Assembly: GCA_027475525.1 (NCBI GenBank)
Contig: JAMWFC010000051.1
Location: forward strand, 1,439,205-1,503,204
Direction of reading: 5' to 3'
DNA from: Macrolepiota albuminosa
Taxonomy: Eukaryota > Basidiomycota > Agaricomycetes > Agaricales > Agaricaceae
Length of the DNA: 64,000 nt
The position numbers and the translations under genes were made by a program. Below are positions 13,389-23,884 of this stretch, in pieces. The first letter of the stretch is position 1; every line of letters begins with the position of its first letter. The notes under the pieces were generated by a model. That model was not told the DNA's origin. It was given only the letters and a program-made list of their open reading frames with translations, and made no database searches.

Positions 13389-15667
13389 ATGGCTTTTTTG
13401 GAGAGCGTCCGACGCTTTGTATGGGGCGCAAAACCGCCCACCAAGGCAGAAAGGACACTGCTTCGCAAGATAGATTGGTTTATCCTTTCCTATTGCTGTC
13501 TTATGGTATGTCCGCGCAGTCCGTTTTATTCCGAGGAGATCAGATAGTGATGAATCTTCCCTGAAAAGTACTTCACTAACTGTAAGCACGTTTTTATCAT
13601 TTGTCCTTCGATGACGGGGGTCAGATTTGGACCGTTCAAATATCTCCAATGCCTATGTATCTGGGATGAAGGAAGAACTGAACATGTTCGGGACAGAGTT
13701 CAATGTAAATGCTGTGGGTAACATTGTGGATTCCATCAAACTGACGAGATTGTTGTAGAAAATCAACACTATCTTTACCTGTGGTTACATCGTCGGTATG
13801 ATACCCAGTAGGTCGATCTGAGCTCTCCTGTGACTCTCTAACAAGCAATTATAGATAATCTCATGTTGCAAATTGTGCCTCCTAGACTATGGTTTCCGAG
13901 CATGCAAATTGTCTGGGGCGTTTTGACTTTCGGGTATAATTTGCAAGAAACCATACATTGATCTGGTTACTGATGGGATTGTCCCTTAAGTACCTCTGCG
14001 GTCCACTCGGTTCAACAGGTATGATTAGACGTGTGACAAGTAAAAACCAAAAAAGGACCAGACCATTTCTCGCCGACTAGATCTATATCATTCGTTTCTT
14101 TCAAGGAATTGCGGAATCCTCAACCTTTGTCGGCACCCATTATATCCTTGGATCGTACGTTGACCATTTGTTTCTTTCTGTTCTTTCATCGCAAACCCAT
14201 TCAAGGTGGTACAAACCAGAAGAACTCGGCAAACGCTCTGGAATATTCACAAGTTCAGGGCTAGTTGGGACACTGTACTAGTCTTCGTCTCATTCCTCGG
14301 TATGGCTTATCAATTTCGCCGAACCCAGGTTTTCCGGTGTTCTGCAAGCAGCGGTCTATAAGTGCTTACACTAACACTTTCCAAGTTTGTTCAAGCTCAT
14401 GCCATTTGGGCAGGCATTTGAATGGAGTTACGGGTCGGAGCGGCTGGCGATGGCTGTACGTTTATACTTTGGTTCGAAGTTGACCTCATCCCGAACGCGT
14501 CAGTTTCATCATTGATGGTGTCATAACCTTGCCAATCGCTCTGTATGGTTTTCTCATCTTTCCGGATTTGCCCGCAACGACAAGGGCATTTTACCTCACG
14601 ACTCAGGTGCGGTTGCCATTTTCAATGAGTGGCTACCATGTGAAAATGGAGCGGGATTTCTCACACTTTATATTTTTAGGAGCGAGATCTAGCCTATACT
14701 AGATTCGAGAACGAGCGTCAAGTCAAACGTCAGCCGTTATCTTGGAGCCTAGCTCGACGCATTCTCACGCGCTGGCGATGGTATGGATGTAGTTTACTTG
14801 TATGGTCACATATTGTTCGCTCTTCTTCGGCAAAACTGATTTGACTACCCAGTTCGCTATTTCCGGGGAGACGGAGAGTTTTGGCTCCAATAATTTAATG
14901 GGACAATGGCTCAAAGCTATAGGTGGTTACACCGTAGAGCAAATAGGTGCGGCATCAAGCACCGTGAGGGTGTCTCGTCTGAGAAACGCCTATTGGAAAT
15001 AGACTTATACCCCGCAGGGGCGACTGCTGTTGCGATAGCGTCGACACTCGTCTGCGCTATATGGACTGACCACACTGCCAAGCGATGGCCTGTACTTGTG
15101 TATATGTCTGTGGCATGCATCATCGCGTCTATCTGTATCCTTGTCTGGAGTAGCCCGACAGGACTCAAGTTCTTTGCCTACTGTGAGAGATGTCGGATCA
15201 CAACCAAGTTCCTCTTATCTGACGGTGTGCACTTGTTTCTAGATATCGCATCTGCTTCGTATGCGGGACAGGCAACCACGTTTGCGTATGTATGAAATGA
15301 TGAGATACTGGTGCATTAACATTAACAATAATCCGATTGTGAAGGTGGGCAAACCAAATTTGCGCAGATGATGATCAGGAACGAGGGATTGTGCTTGCTT
15401 CTATGAAGTGCGTCGTCGCCATGTTTTTTTTTTCAGCGTGGTCATGTCCAATTGACGACGTTGATCAGCATGTGGAATAATGTCGTAAACGCGTGGTGGC
15501 CGCTTCTGTTTTACAAGGCGACTGATGCACCGCGCTTCACAAAAGGCATGATTGCTATGATTTGTGTGAGTGTCGCTACCCTTGGGATCACTTGGGTCGT
15601 TTGGTATCTGGAAAGGCGGGAGAAAAAAGATAAAAAGCTGCGGTACTTGGAGGATAAAGCTCGGTGA
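13389..15667 (+). CDS. MFS transporter, ACS (allantoate/pantothenate-type) family
   Basis: Twelve-helix anion:cation symporter of the plasma membrane; substrates in this family include allantoate, pantothenate, nicotinate and sugar acids. Start at 13389 (MAFLESVRRFVWGAKPPTKA), then ERTLLRKIDWFILSYCCLMYFTN and LDRSNISNAYVSGMKEELNM, the classic ACS helix-1 signature. About fourteen exons join in frame: [92 protein letters not shown], a cytoplasmic loop, ESFGSNNLMGQWLKAIGGY, then MWNNVVNAWWPLLFYKATD near the C-terminus. The substrate cannot be read from sequence. Model is confident except possibly for one or two internal splice sites. Confidence 0.87.
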
Positions 15668-15814
15668 TTGGTTCTAAATGCTGGTGGTCAGAAAAGGTAT
15701 TGTATTGTCGGGTCTACGGCAACTTATACATCGTGGATAGTACTACTCAAAGCATTCTATTCGTTTGCAACCTATAGACATCTGCGTTGAGCAACTGTCG
15801 CGTCGATTGATTTC

Positions 15815-16852
15815 TCATTCCGTACATACCTTTAGAACACGATTTGTAGTACCTGGTGCCCCGTAAGTGAGTGGCTGGGTAGGCATGAAAGGGGTAGGAT
15901 CTGGTGTCCACCCGGTGCCAGTGCCAGTGCCAGTGCCAGTGCCGGTGCCGGTGCCTTGCCCAGTATGAAGTGACGCGTCCCCTGTAACATTATCATACTC
16001 CCAACCTTGTGGGCTCACTGCCCTCGCAGACTGCACGGGCGGAACTCTGACACCATAATCCGTGTACCCATACCCGTGTCCGGCTCCAAACGGATACGCA
16101 GGCGGTGCTTCCCCATTATGAGCATCATGACTCACCCTGGCGACCCGCACGGCCTCAGACACGGACACGGACCCGGTCCTGTCCTCCGCGACGTACTCGT
16201 TGACCAACGCGGGGTCGAACGAGATGGCGTCCCTGAGGAGTCTCTTGTTGCGTCTTCGTCGGACGGCGAGTGTCGCGAGGGCGAGGATGGCGGCGAGGGC
16301 GAGGAGACCGACGAGCGCGAATACGACGCCGGAGAGGACTTTGTTTTGGAGGAAGGACTGCGTCGGTGGCGCACCGGCGGTCGTGGTGCTTGAGGTGCTT
16401 GAGGTGCTTGAGGTGCTCGAGGTGCTTGAGGTGCCGGCAGAAGCGGCGGGGATGTTCGTGAAGGAGGTGAGTGTGAGGATTTGGCCGTTGGAGGTTGTTT
16501 CAAAGATTGATGGGGAGATGGGCGCGGGTGTGGTTTGGGTATCTGAAGTGACGGCTGGGAAGATGATAGCAGAGTCCGCAGCGGAAGAGGGGGAGGAGGA
16601 AGTGGTGGTGCTAGAAGAAGTGGGGGTAGAAGAGGTGGAGGAGGAAGAGGAGGAAGGGGAGGAAGGGTTGGTGGTAGGTGTTGTGGAAAGAGAAATGGAA
16701 GAACTCGAAGTTAGTAACGAAGAGTGCTGAGTAGTAGACGGGAGGGAGAGAGTTCTATGGAGTCTCTGTTGGTTAGATAGTCTTTCATCAGAGTTATTAT
16801 GGTACAGACTGGGGTTGCGACTCTGCAGAAGCAGTACTAGACCTGTACGCAA
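15815..16852 (-). CDS. Ser/Thr-rich single-pass membrane protein (5' end not found)
   Basis: A long Ser/Thr-rich segment (likely O-glycosylated, outside the cell) is followed by one clear transmembrane helix (LSGVVFALVGLLALAAILAL), a basic stop-transfer (RRRRNKR), and a cytoplasmic tail with PPAYPFG and a (Gly-Thr)n run. This resembles fungal cell-surface sensor-like or mid-TM proteins. The frame begins at a TTG (16852), not ATG, and lacks a real signal peptide, so at least one upstream exon is missing. A CAG acceptor at about 16821 and an exon-like stretch ending in a good donor near 17092 are candidates. The 3' end may also continue, since a GTATGT donor follows a Lys codon at about 15831. 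Function unknown. Confidence 0.65.
   Translation of the reverse strand: MRTGLVLLLQSRNPSLYHNNSDERLSNQQRLHRTLSLPSTTQHSSLLTSSSSISLSTTPTTNPSSPSSSSSSTSSTPTSSSTTTSSSPSSAADSAIIFPAVTSDTQTTPAPISPSIFETTSNGQILTLTSFTNIPAASAGTSSTSSTSSTSSTSSTTTAGAPPTQSFLQNKVLSGVVFALVGLLALAAILALATLAVRRRRNKRLLRDAISFDPALVNEYVAEDRTGSVSVSEAVRVARVSHDAHNGEAPPAYPFGAGHGYGYTDYGVRVPPVQSARAVSPQGWEYDNVTGDASLHTGQGTGTGTGTGTGTGTGWTPDPTPFMPTQPLTYGAPGTTNRVLKVCTE
15914..15955 (-). repeat. hexanucleotide microsatellite coding (Gly-Thr)n
   Basis: Repeats of GCCAGT, then GCCGGT, on the plus strand; on the minus strand they code GTGTGTGT in the cytoplasmic tail of the Ser/Thr-rich protein. In frame, so length changes would not disrupt the gene. 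Confidence 0.85.
16385..16433 (-). repeat. 9-bp repeat coding Ser-Ser-Thr units
   Basis: Five to six near-identical 9-bp units (GGTGCTTGA) on the plus strand, coding SSTSSTSST on the minus strand, in the extracellular stalk. Confidence 0.8.
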
Positions 16853-17761
16853 AGGTCAATACTATGTGCAGGCTGAGCAATAAATAGGTTTACTCTTTCT
16901 GAGGGTGACCAAATGGAGGCTCGAGAGTTAGAGGAATAATCTGCGGGCTAGGTGGTTCAAAGCTAATTAGCGTGTCGTTTTGTTATAAAAAGCGGGGGAA
17001 ACCACTGACATGATATTGATAGTACTAAGAACTTTGAGGAAAAATAGCAGCTCAGAAACGCTCTCTCCGAACAACAAGAGACACTTACGTCCCGACAAGT
17101 CTCTTTCAGCGTGAGCCCATTTACTTCGTGGCCGATGCGACATGTGAATGGGGGTGGGGGGGAGGATATATACGAGGTAAAGGGAAAGAGGAAAACAAGG
17201 GTGTCAAAAGATGGAGAGGGGAGGCTGCCTGACGACCCCAAGTGATTGATTATAACGAGCGGTTTGTTCAACAATCAAAGTAGCCACAGATGAACAAAGA
17301 CCTGCGCAACGAGTGTTATATGATGATAGGTAGTCGACGAAAGATGGAGGCAGGCACTGCCCAGTTCCTTTTTGTTTCGCACTCCACCGTAAATGGATCA
17401 TGAAAGACGGGCAATTTGTCCCCATAAATCATTTATCAATGTCACTGTTGTGGATGGACGGACGGCCGGAATTTCCCTGGGCCCCACGCAATGGGTTGGC
17501 ATCGCGACACGCCCGAGGAGTGGTAAATGAAAGAGCTAGTTTGTCTTGAAGAGTATATAATATGTCATCACATGGTACAAAGAACTTGTTTAGCTTAATT
17601 ACTGGCACTGCAAGGTGTTTCCATCAAGTTATACCATTTCTTAAAGTACTATACCTTTCAGAAATTGGCACATTTGAAGTTTCTTCCCAATGGAAACATC
17701 TTGTAGCACCAGCAGTAAATCTCGATACATCGTTTTGTATAGTCGTAAAACCTGGCGTACA
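16853..17761. other. intergenic region with possible missing 5' exon
   Basis: About 0.9 kb. On the minus strand a stretch around 17,092-17,170 reads FTCRIGHEVNGLTLKETCRD and ends in a GTAAGT donor, which could be an upstream exon of the Ser/Thr-rich gene. There is no homology support. The right half is the 3' region of the next gene. Confidence 0.4.
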
Positions 17762-19123
17762 TTAGCCAGTTCGCGTCCATTCCCAGCCACCGACGCTCTG
17801 CGTCTGCAAATCCTCTCCAGTGTCGTCAAACATTCTCAAGCGCCACAACGCAACAGCAACACCGGTGGTATCACCCCTCAATACAGACTCGTCGTCCGAG
17901 CACAACAAAAACGCGTGGCTCGTCTTCCCGCCTGGCTGAGCAGTTTCTGCCTTGCGGGCGTCGCGCTCGAGCTGGAGCAGCCTCCTCAACAGGGCCTCGA
18001 GCGCGGCCCTCTGTCCGCGCTCAGGGAACATGACGACACCGTTGTACAACGGGATCCTCTCCTCCGGCACGATACCGTCGCCCGCGTCGTCGGGCCACTG
18101 GCTCGGGCGGGTGGGGTACAACCGGCACGCGGGGAGGGTGAGCGGGTTCTTTGGGGGCGGAGCGGAGTCTGGCGGGGGCGGAGCAGGAGACATGTTTGGA
18201 GCGGGACGGAGGCCTGTGGCAGGGTCTTTTTGGAGGGGAGGCACGATGAGCACGGCGAGTGCGCCTGGGTGGGGGATACACTGTGTCGTGCGTATAGTGT
18301 CGAGTTCTGCGCGGGTGAGGCGGCGGAGAAGGGGAGTTGATGGTGCTCGCTTGGTCGCTTGGAGAGTGTCGGCGAGGATTTCGAGTTCTTGGAGGACGCG
18401 GAGGCGGAGGAGGTGGGCGATGTGGTCTGCGAGGAAGGGGTGGACTGGGACATGGTTGGCGGCGCGGCGTTTGACAGAGGGGTCGGCGAGGAGGGCGAGG
18501 GCGCGGCGTGTGCAGGGGATGTAGTGTGCCTTGCCGGACCTGCGTGCGGTGAACTTTGTGTGCTGGAGCCCGTCGGGGAGGAGCGTCAGTGGGGCACTGG
18601 GGCGCTTCCAATCCGAGGGCCGGTGTGATTTTGGGAGGCGTTGGGTGGCGAGGCGGATGAGAAAGTCTGGAGAGATGAGCAATGGGCCTCGGTGAAGAGA
18701 CGGGAACGCACCGTTTGGCAAGAAGCGGCTGGTGAGGATGCATTGGCGCAGAGGAGACGCGAGCATGCGCACTGGGGGGTGTCAGGGAGAAGGAGAGACA
18801 GAGTAGTGTGACGCACGATATGGACTGGACGCGAAACGGCGCTCGTCGCGGGACATTGCGCGGGGCTGGTCGGTGTCAGAGGGCGGGCGCTGAAAGCGAC
18901 GGGGGAGCGGGGGCAGGGACTTGTGGCGGATGTAGCGGCGGGAGGCGGTGATGGGATTTGTGGCGGGGTCATCGAGGAGGATGGAGCGGGGATGGTCGGC
19001 GGGACTGAACGACGGGCGCGGCGGGACTGGGCGGCACAGCGACCGCCGGGATTTGCGCGGAAGAACAAGCTTGGCGTACGACACTGGCTCTTCCTTCCCC
19101 AGCAGTCGTGGCAGAATCCGCAT
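17762..19123 (-). CDS. conserved basic protein, probably mitochondrial (unknown function)
   Basis: Starts at 19123 with MRILPRLLGKEEPVSYAKLV, followed by LPRKSRRSLCRPVPP. Intron 1 joins SSPY to LRMLASPLRQCILTSRFLPN, and a second intron joins N to DFLIRLATQRLP. The body holds LLPDGLQHTKFTARRSGKAH, HPFLADHIAHLLRLRVLQEL, LLRRLTRAELDTIRTTQCIP and, near the end, SHAFLLCSDDESVLRGDT and VAVALWRLRMF. The Arg-rich, acid-poor N-terminus suggests mitochondrial import. I recall this architecture from hypothetical proteins of other Agaricomycetes but cannot name a function. Its start codon is only 14 bp from the divergent oxidoreductase start. Confidence 0.78.
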
Positions 19124-19137
19124 TTTTATTTCCGATC
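19124..19137. promoter_or_regulatory. 14-bp gap between two divergent start codons
   Basis: The ATG of the basic protein (19123, minus) and the ATG of the oxidoreductase (19138, plus) are separated by 14 AT-rich bases. The 5' leaders and promoters of each gene must overlap the coding region of the other, or the leaders are extremely short. Confidence 0.8.
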
Positions 19138-20647
19138 ATGCCTCCACTCTCCATCGCTGTTGTCGGCTGTGGCCAGCGTGGAAAGGTACTCTCCTCACTA
19201 CTCTAGACGTCGCTCACCATCCTCTAGAACTACAGCAGATACGCACATCTCTGTCCAGATGCCTGCTCCATCCTCGCCATCGCAGAGCCACGTCCAGCCA
19301 CTCAGGCCGCCTTTGCAGCACAATACAACATCGACCCCGCCCTCGTCTTCAACGACTGGAAGGACCTCCTTGCCGCATCTGCACAATCCATCGCCACCAG
19401 AGGCACCCGTCTCGCCGACGCCGTCATCGTCGCCGTCCAGGACCAGATGCATGTCCAGGTCACCCTCGCCTTTGCCGCACAGGGTTACCACATCCTCTGC
19501 GAGAAGCCCATGGCTACCACCCCAGAAGACTGCATCAGAATGGCCGATGCCCTCAACAACACCGGCCAGATCTTTGCAATGGGTCATGGTGTGTTGTTTT
19601 CCCAGTCCCTCTGTCCGATCTTGCGATCCCTCCTTTCTAGTGATGCGCTATTCACCGTACAGCAAGGAGCTCACCCGCATCCTCCGCTCTGGCGCCCTCG
19701 GCGAGCTCCTCAACGTTGTCCACGTCGAGCCAGTGGGGTACTACCACTTTGCACACTCTTTCGTGCGAGGAAACTGGAACAACCAGTCCACAAGTTCCTT
19801 TTCCCTCTTGACAAAGAGCTGCCAGTACGTTTTACCCCCTTGATTCTCGTCTCTCCGCCCACTCCTTGCAAAGTGACATTGACATGCTCTGCCACTGGTT
19901 CACACCCCGCACCCCCGCCCGCGTCTCCTCCTTTGGCTCTCTCCGTCACTTTCGCAAGTCGTCCAAACCCCCCGCCGCAGGCTCTGCCGAGCGCTGCTTC
20001 GAGTGTCCCGTCGAAAGAGACTGCCCGTACAGCGCCAAAAAGAGTGCCCGTCCACGCCCATTCTGTTGTTCTCTTCCTGACCCTCTTTAACAGTCTACCT
20101 CGAGCCTGTCTCCAAAGGCAACACCAGATGGCCCGCATCGACCATCGTCGACGGAGTTCCCGACATCGAGAACATCACCCACGCCCTCCAAACAGGCCCG
20201 TACGGCATGTGCGTCTATGAATCTCCCAACGACGTCGCCGACCACCAAGTAGTCAACCTCGAGTTCTCTGACGGGTCTACGGCCTCGTTCACCATGGTCG
20301 CATGGACCTCGCTCATCTGCGACCGCCAGTCCCGACTGCACTTTACCCACGGCGAGATTGTCGGCGACATGGACTCGTTTGTCGTCACTGATTTCCGCAC
20401 CGGTGCAAAGACGACGTATCGCCCGACCAAGGAGACCAGCGGCGGACACGGCGGCGGCGATCTGGGGCTCATCGCCGCGTTTGTCGAGGCTGTCAGAAAG
20501 GGAGACCAGAGTGTACTGGGAACCGATGTCGACGAGGTGATGAAGAGCCATCTGACGGTGTTTGCGGCCGAGCAGAGCCGCAGGGAGGGATGTGTGGTGG
20601 ACTGTGTGGCGTTTGAGCAGCAAGTGCGGGCACGAATGTTTAATTAG
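19138..20647 (+). CDS. Gfo/Idh/MocA family NAD(P)-dependent oxidoreductase
   Basis: NAD(P)-dependent dehydrogenase of the glucose-fructose/inositol dehydrogenase superfamily. It starts MPPLSIAVVGCGQRGK, a Rossmann GxGxxG motif, then joins across an intron to NYSRYAHLCPDACSILAIAE. The cofactor-binding CEKPMATTPEDC motif is clear. Later exons give VMRYSPYSKELTRIL, the catalytic-domain SCHDIDMLCHWF, and the Cys-rich ERCFECPVERDCPYSAKK typical of a subgroup resembling StrI-like enzymes. The last exon (GPYGMCVYESPNDVADHQVV to ARMFN) ends at 20647. Substrate unknown: probably a polyol, sugar or sugar-derived compound. The gene lies 47 bp upstream of the alpha/beta hydrolase on the same strand. Confidence 0.88.
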
Positions 20648-20694
20648 CAGTAAATTAGAATAAAATTGTGGCGTCTAGGCCCCATGCGTCCGCC

Positions 20695-21783
20695 ATGATC
20701 CACGTTGAAGACAAGTCCCTGTTGCTCCCTGACGGCCGCGTCCTCGCCTACGCCGACAACGGCAACACCTCCAGCACCGAGCTCGTTCTCTTCCTCCACG
20801 GGCCTTTTGCCGTCGGCGACGCCTCCCACCTCCCCGCCGCCCTCCAAGCGCGCAACATCCACTACGTCGCCCCATCCCTGCCCGGCTGGGGCCGCTCCTC
20901 CCCCATCTCCCCACGCACGAGCGTCTACGCCTCCACCCTCGCAGCCGACATAACAGCCCTCGTCACCCACCTCCACCCGCAGACGCACCCCAAACTCCGA
21001 CTATACCTCTGCGCGCACTCATTCGGTACGGTGCCCGCACAGATCCTCTACGGCGCCTCACACGCCGCCTTCCCACTCGCGCGGCAGCTCGCAGCACTCG
21101 TCCTCCTCGCCCCGTGCTCCCCGCCCCACTGCCACCCCGCCTACGCCCGCTCCCTCTCCTGGCCCACGTACCTCCTCGCCGGCCCCCCCGCACGCTACCT
21201 CCCCTGCGCCAGCTTCCTCGCGATGCACGTCGCCCGCCTCGCACTCGCGCCCCACTTTACGTCCGACTCTGCCGCGGCATCGTTCCTCCGCCGGCACGTC
21301 CTACCAACCGCACGTCCCGAAGACAGGAACTCCAGCGGCAGCGGGAACGGGAACGGGAACGCAAACGCAAATGGAAACGAGAACGAGAACGAGAACGAGA
21401 ACGAGAACGAGAACGAGAACGAGAACGAGAACGAGAGCGCGGCACCACGCACAAGCGACGAGACGCGTGCTCAGGAACACTACGAGCTCACACTCGGGCG
21501 CAACGCGCACCGCAGCGTCGCGGCCACATGGCGCGGGTTCACCGACATGCCCGCGATATACCATTCCGGGTGGGGCCACTTCAGCCCCTCCGCCATCGAG
21601 AGCACATGCCCCGTCCTCGTCGTCTCCGCCGAAAACGACGCCCTCGTCCCAACCGACATGGCAACCTGGCTCGTCGCGGAATACCAAAACGCCCGGCTAA
21701 AAATTATCCCCGGAGGAGCCCACGCGTCTGCGTTCCTCCATCTCGACGAAATATGGAACGACGTCTTCGAGATGGTGTCTTAA
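20695..21783 (+). CDS. alpha/beta hydrolase with Asn-Glu repeat, intronless
   Basis: Single-exon alpha/beta hydrolase-fold protein of about 362 aa. Start taken at ATG 20695 (MIHVEDKSLLLPDGRVLAYA). An in-frame GTG at 20668 is less likely. The oxyanion motif is FLHGPF, the nucleophile elbow is CAHSFG (Ser as nucleophile, Ala replacing the usual first Gly), the acid is probably in SAENDALVPTD and the His in PGGAHAS. Between the cap region and the C-terminal half sits a low-complexity insert (GNGNGNANANGNENEN...). The substrate is unknown; ester or epoxide hydrolysis are both possible. Codon use is very GC-rich. The absence of introns contrasts with nearly all neighbours. Confidence 0.83.
   Translation: MIHVEDKSLLLPDGRVLAYADNGNTSSTELVLFLHGPFAVGDASHLPAALQARNIHYVAPSLPGWGRSSPISPRTSVYASTLAADITALVTHLHPQTHPKLRLYLCAHSFGTVPAQILYGASHAAFPLARQLAALVLLAPCSPPHCHPAYARSLSWPTYLLAGPPARYLPCASFLAMHVARLALAPHFTSDSAAASFLRRHVLPTARPEDRNSSGSGNGNGNANANGNENENENENENENENENENESAAPRTSDETRAQEHYELTLGRNAHRSVAATWRGFTDMPAIYHSGWGHFSPSAIESTCPVLVVSAENDALVPTDMATWLVAEYQNARLKIIPGGAHASAFLHLDEIWNDVFEMVS
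21379..21432 (+). repeat. hexanucleotide microsatellite (GAGAAC)9
   Basis: Nine perfect GAGAAC units preceded by related GGGAAC and GCAAAC units, coding an Asn-Glu run inside the alpha/beta hydrolase. It is open in several frames and so creates spurious overlapping ORFs such as Arg-Glu and Leu-Val repeats. Confidence 0.95.
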
Positions 21784-21921
21784 TCGTTCAAAAAAAACTT
21801 TTTTCGTTATTTATTTCATTCCCCACATATCGAGCAGTAACAAAAAAAAAAGCACGGACAGGACAGGACACTACTAAAAAAAAATACATCTCCATACATA
21901 GAGCAAAAAAAAAAATTCATA

Positions 21922-23884
21922 TCAATCCTCGAAATCCAGCTCCCGTCTGATAATCTCCCTGACTTCTCTAAGCCCGCCAGTTTCCCGCTTGACCCTCCTG
22001 GGGCTCCGCGTGACAAGCTCTTCCGCGCTCTCATGCTTTCCCTTGACCGCTGGCCCCGGGCTCGGTGGGAGCTTCTTCTTGCTTGGCGTGCTCTCGACGT
22101 CAGCAAGGGCCGCAGTTGGGTTAGCAGCGGGCATCTCAAGCCATTCTTTTCCTGCAACGTCAAGTTCTCGAATAAAGAATGGACAGAGCTTCGCCAGCAT
22201 CGACAAAGACTCGTTTGCCTCAGCCGTCGAAACAGGAACAGGCGACGACTTGACGACTGCATTGACAACTTCAGCTGTAGGCAACGCCCGGCGTTTGCGT
22301 GCAGTGGGAGTCGACGAAGAACCGCCCACGGGCGTAGAGAAAAGCCTAAACACGGCGTCAGTCTCCAACTCCTCCTGAATGAAAACCAGCTCCCGAAAAC
22401 TCACATCCAAACACTCTCGGCAACACCACCAAGCCGGCCTAAAAGGCACCGTCTCCTCATCTCCTCCTGACCCATCTTCAACATCTGGTCACGAGTGAGC
22501 TTGCCGCCCTTGACCTCGCTACTCGGAGTCTTCGTCGGAGACGCAGTCAACGACTTTTGTCGAACACGCTCGTAGAGGGCCTGCCTCCTCGAGCTCGTAG
22601 GTGTCTGCGGAACAGTCGTCGCGTTCTTGCCCTTTTGGTGCGTCGGCGTCTTGGGGTCAAACGTATCAAATTCAGAATTCACAGACGTGATGGATGTAGC
22701 AGGCGTGCGAGGGGAGAACAAGTCCGCGCCATCGCGGCGGGAGGGTGTCTTGGGGAATAGCACTGAAGTGGACTTTGTAGGTGATTGCGACAGTGCAGTA
22801 ACAGGAAATAGCACAGAATTCTTCTTTGTAGGAGAGTTTAAAGCAGTTGTAACGGGAAAAGGGACAGCAAAATCCCGCAGAGCACGTTTCGTTGGGGATT
22901 TGGTAGGGGACCGGGATGGTGATCCCGGCGCGGTGGGAAAAGATAGCGATGATATCGCCCCTTTGGGCGAAGCAGAAGCAAGGGTTCTAGTTAAAGCTGA
23001 TATTTTAGCAGGCATGGCGAGCTCGGGCAGGTCTGCTAAAGGGATTGAAGGCACTGGAGACGCGCTGGCATGAAGCTAAATAGAAAAAGGTTATTTTTGG
23101 TCAAACAGACGAGGTAATATACATACCTCCGTCCAAGCCTTTAGTTTACTATTAAACTCGGAGCGACGGGTCTCTGAAGCAGCGGTCCAGCGCGCAACAG
23201 CAGCCATACCCCCGCCCATATCTTTATCAATATCCATCTCGACCTCGATTCCAATCCCATACGCAGGAACGCGTTTCCTATCGCGTTTTGAATGATGGGT
23301 TGTCGGACTCAACACAAACCCCATGCCACCGCGAGTCCACTCGGTATAAGCAGACGCTCCGGGCGAAGAGGGTGTGATCAAGAACGGGTTATCCTCGCTG
23401 TCTGCAGTCGGACCAGGATCCGCCTTTTTGGTCGCAGGTAAGGATTTGCCATCCCATTCCCACACCCAGCATAGTCTGCAGAGGTCGTCTACATCGAACT
23501 GGGCCGGAAAACCCGTGTAGGTCGAGAGAGAGAGGTGGTTGAGGACGTTGCGGACTATGCCGGTGTCGGAGGCAGGGGAAACGGCGCATGTAGCCAAGGC
23601 GTGTGATAGAGCGTGTTGGAGGGCAGTGTGGATACGGCCGAGGCGCGTCAGGTGGTCGGGTAGCTCGACGACGGCCCTTTTGGCGCGTCGCGAGGTGGTT
23701 GGAGGGGGAGTAGGTGGCCTAGAAAGAACGATTGATGTTATGGCACTGGTAGAGAGTGGCAAAAATAGGAAGCGTACGCAAGACGACGGAGTTTCTTTGG
23801 CGTGAATGTCGTGATATCGGCGTCAAGTGGTGGGCATCGTTTTTTCTTGGGCGAAATATCAAGAGACGCGTATATTTCAGACAT
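21922..23884 (-). CDS. CDT1: DNA replication licensing factor Cdt1
   Basis: Cdt1 loads the MCM2-7 helicase at origins with ORC and Cdc6. The start at 23884 gives [20 protein letters not shown]. Intron 1 joins KKLRRLA to [13 protein letters not shown]. The central domain ([39 protein letters not shown]) is the winged-helix Cdt1 domain. A Ser/Pro-rich linker carries many SPTK/TP sites, plausible CDK targets. The C-terminal winged helix that contacts MCM reads [34 protein letters not shown] and, after an intron ending [14 protein letters not shown]. Later come [13 protein letters not shown] and [20 protein letters not shown]. Family call is good; the extreme C-terminus is basic and acidic low complexity. 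Confidence 0.87.

Noticed and set aside
13133..13649. Minus-strand frames opposite the first MFS exons
   Set aside because: They overlap exons whose plus-strand translation matches the ACS transporter family.
17952..18743. Long antisense open frames (190-240 codons) opposite the basic protein gene
   Set aside because: They are Pro/Arg/Ser-rich, lack motifs and lie in a GC-rich gene where stop codons are rare in all frames; the minus-strand frame has the conserved sequence.
21114..21950. 278-codon plus-strand frame overlapping the alpha/beta hydrolase, with Arg-Glu repeats
   Set aside because: It is the same (GAGAAC)n repeat read in another frame; the hydrolase frame carries the catalytic motifs.
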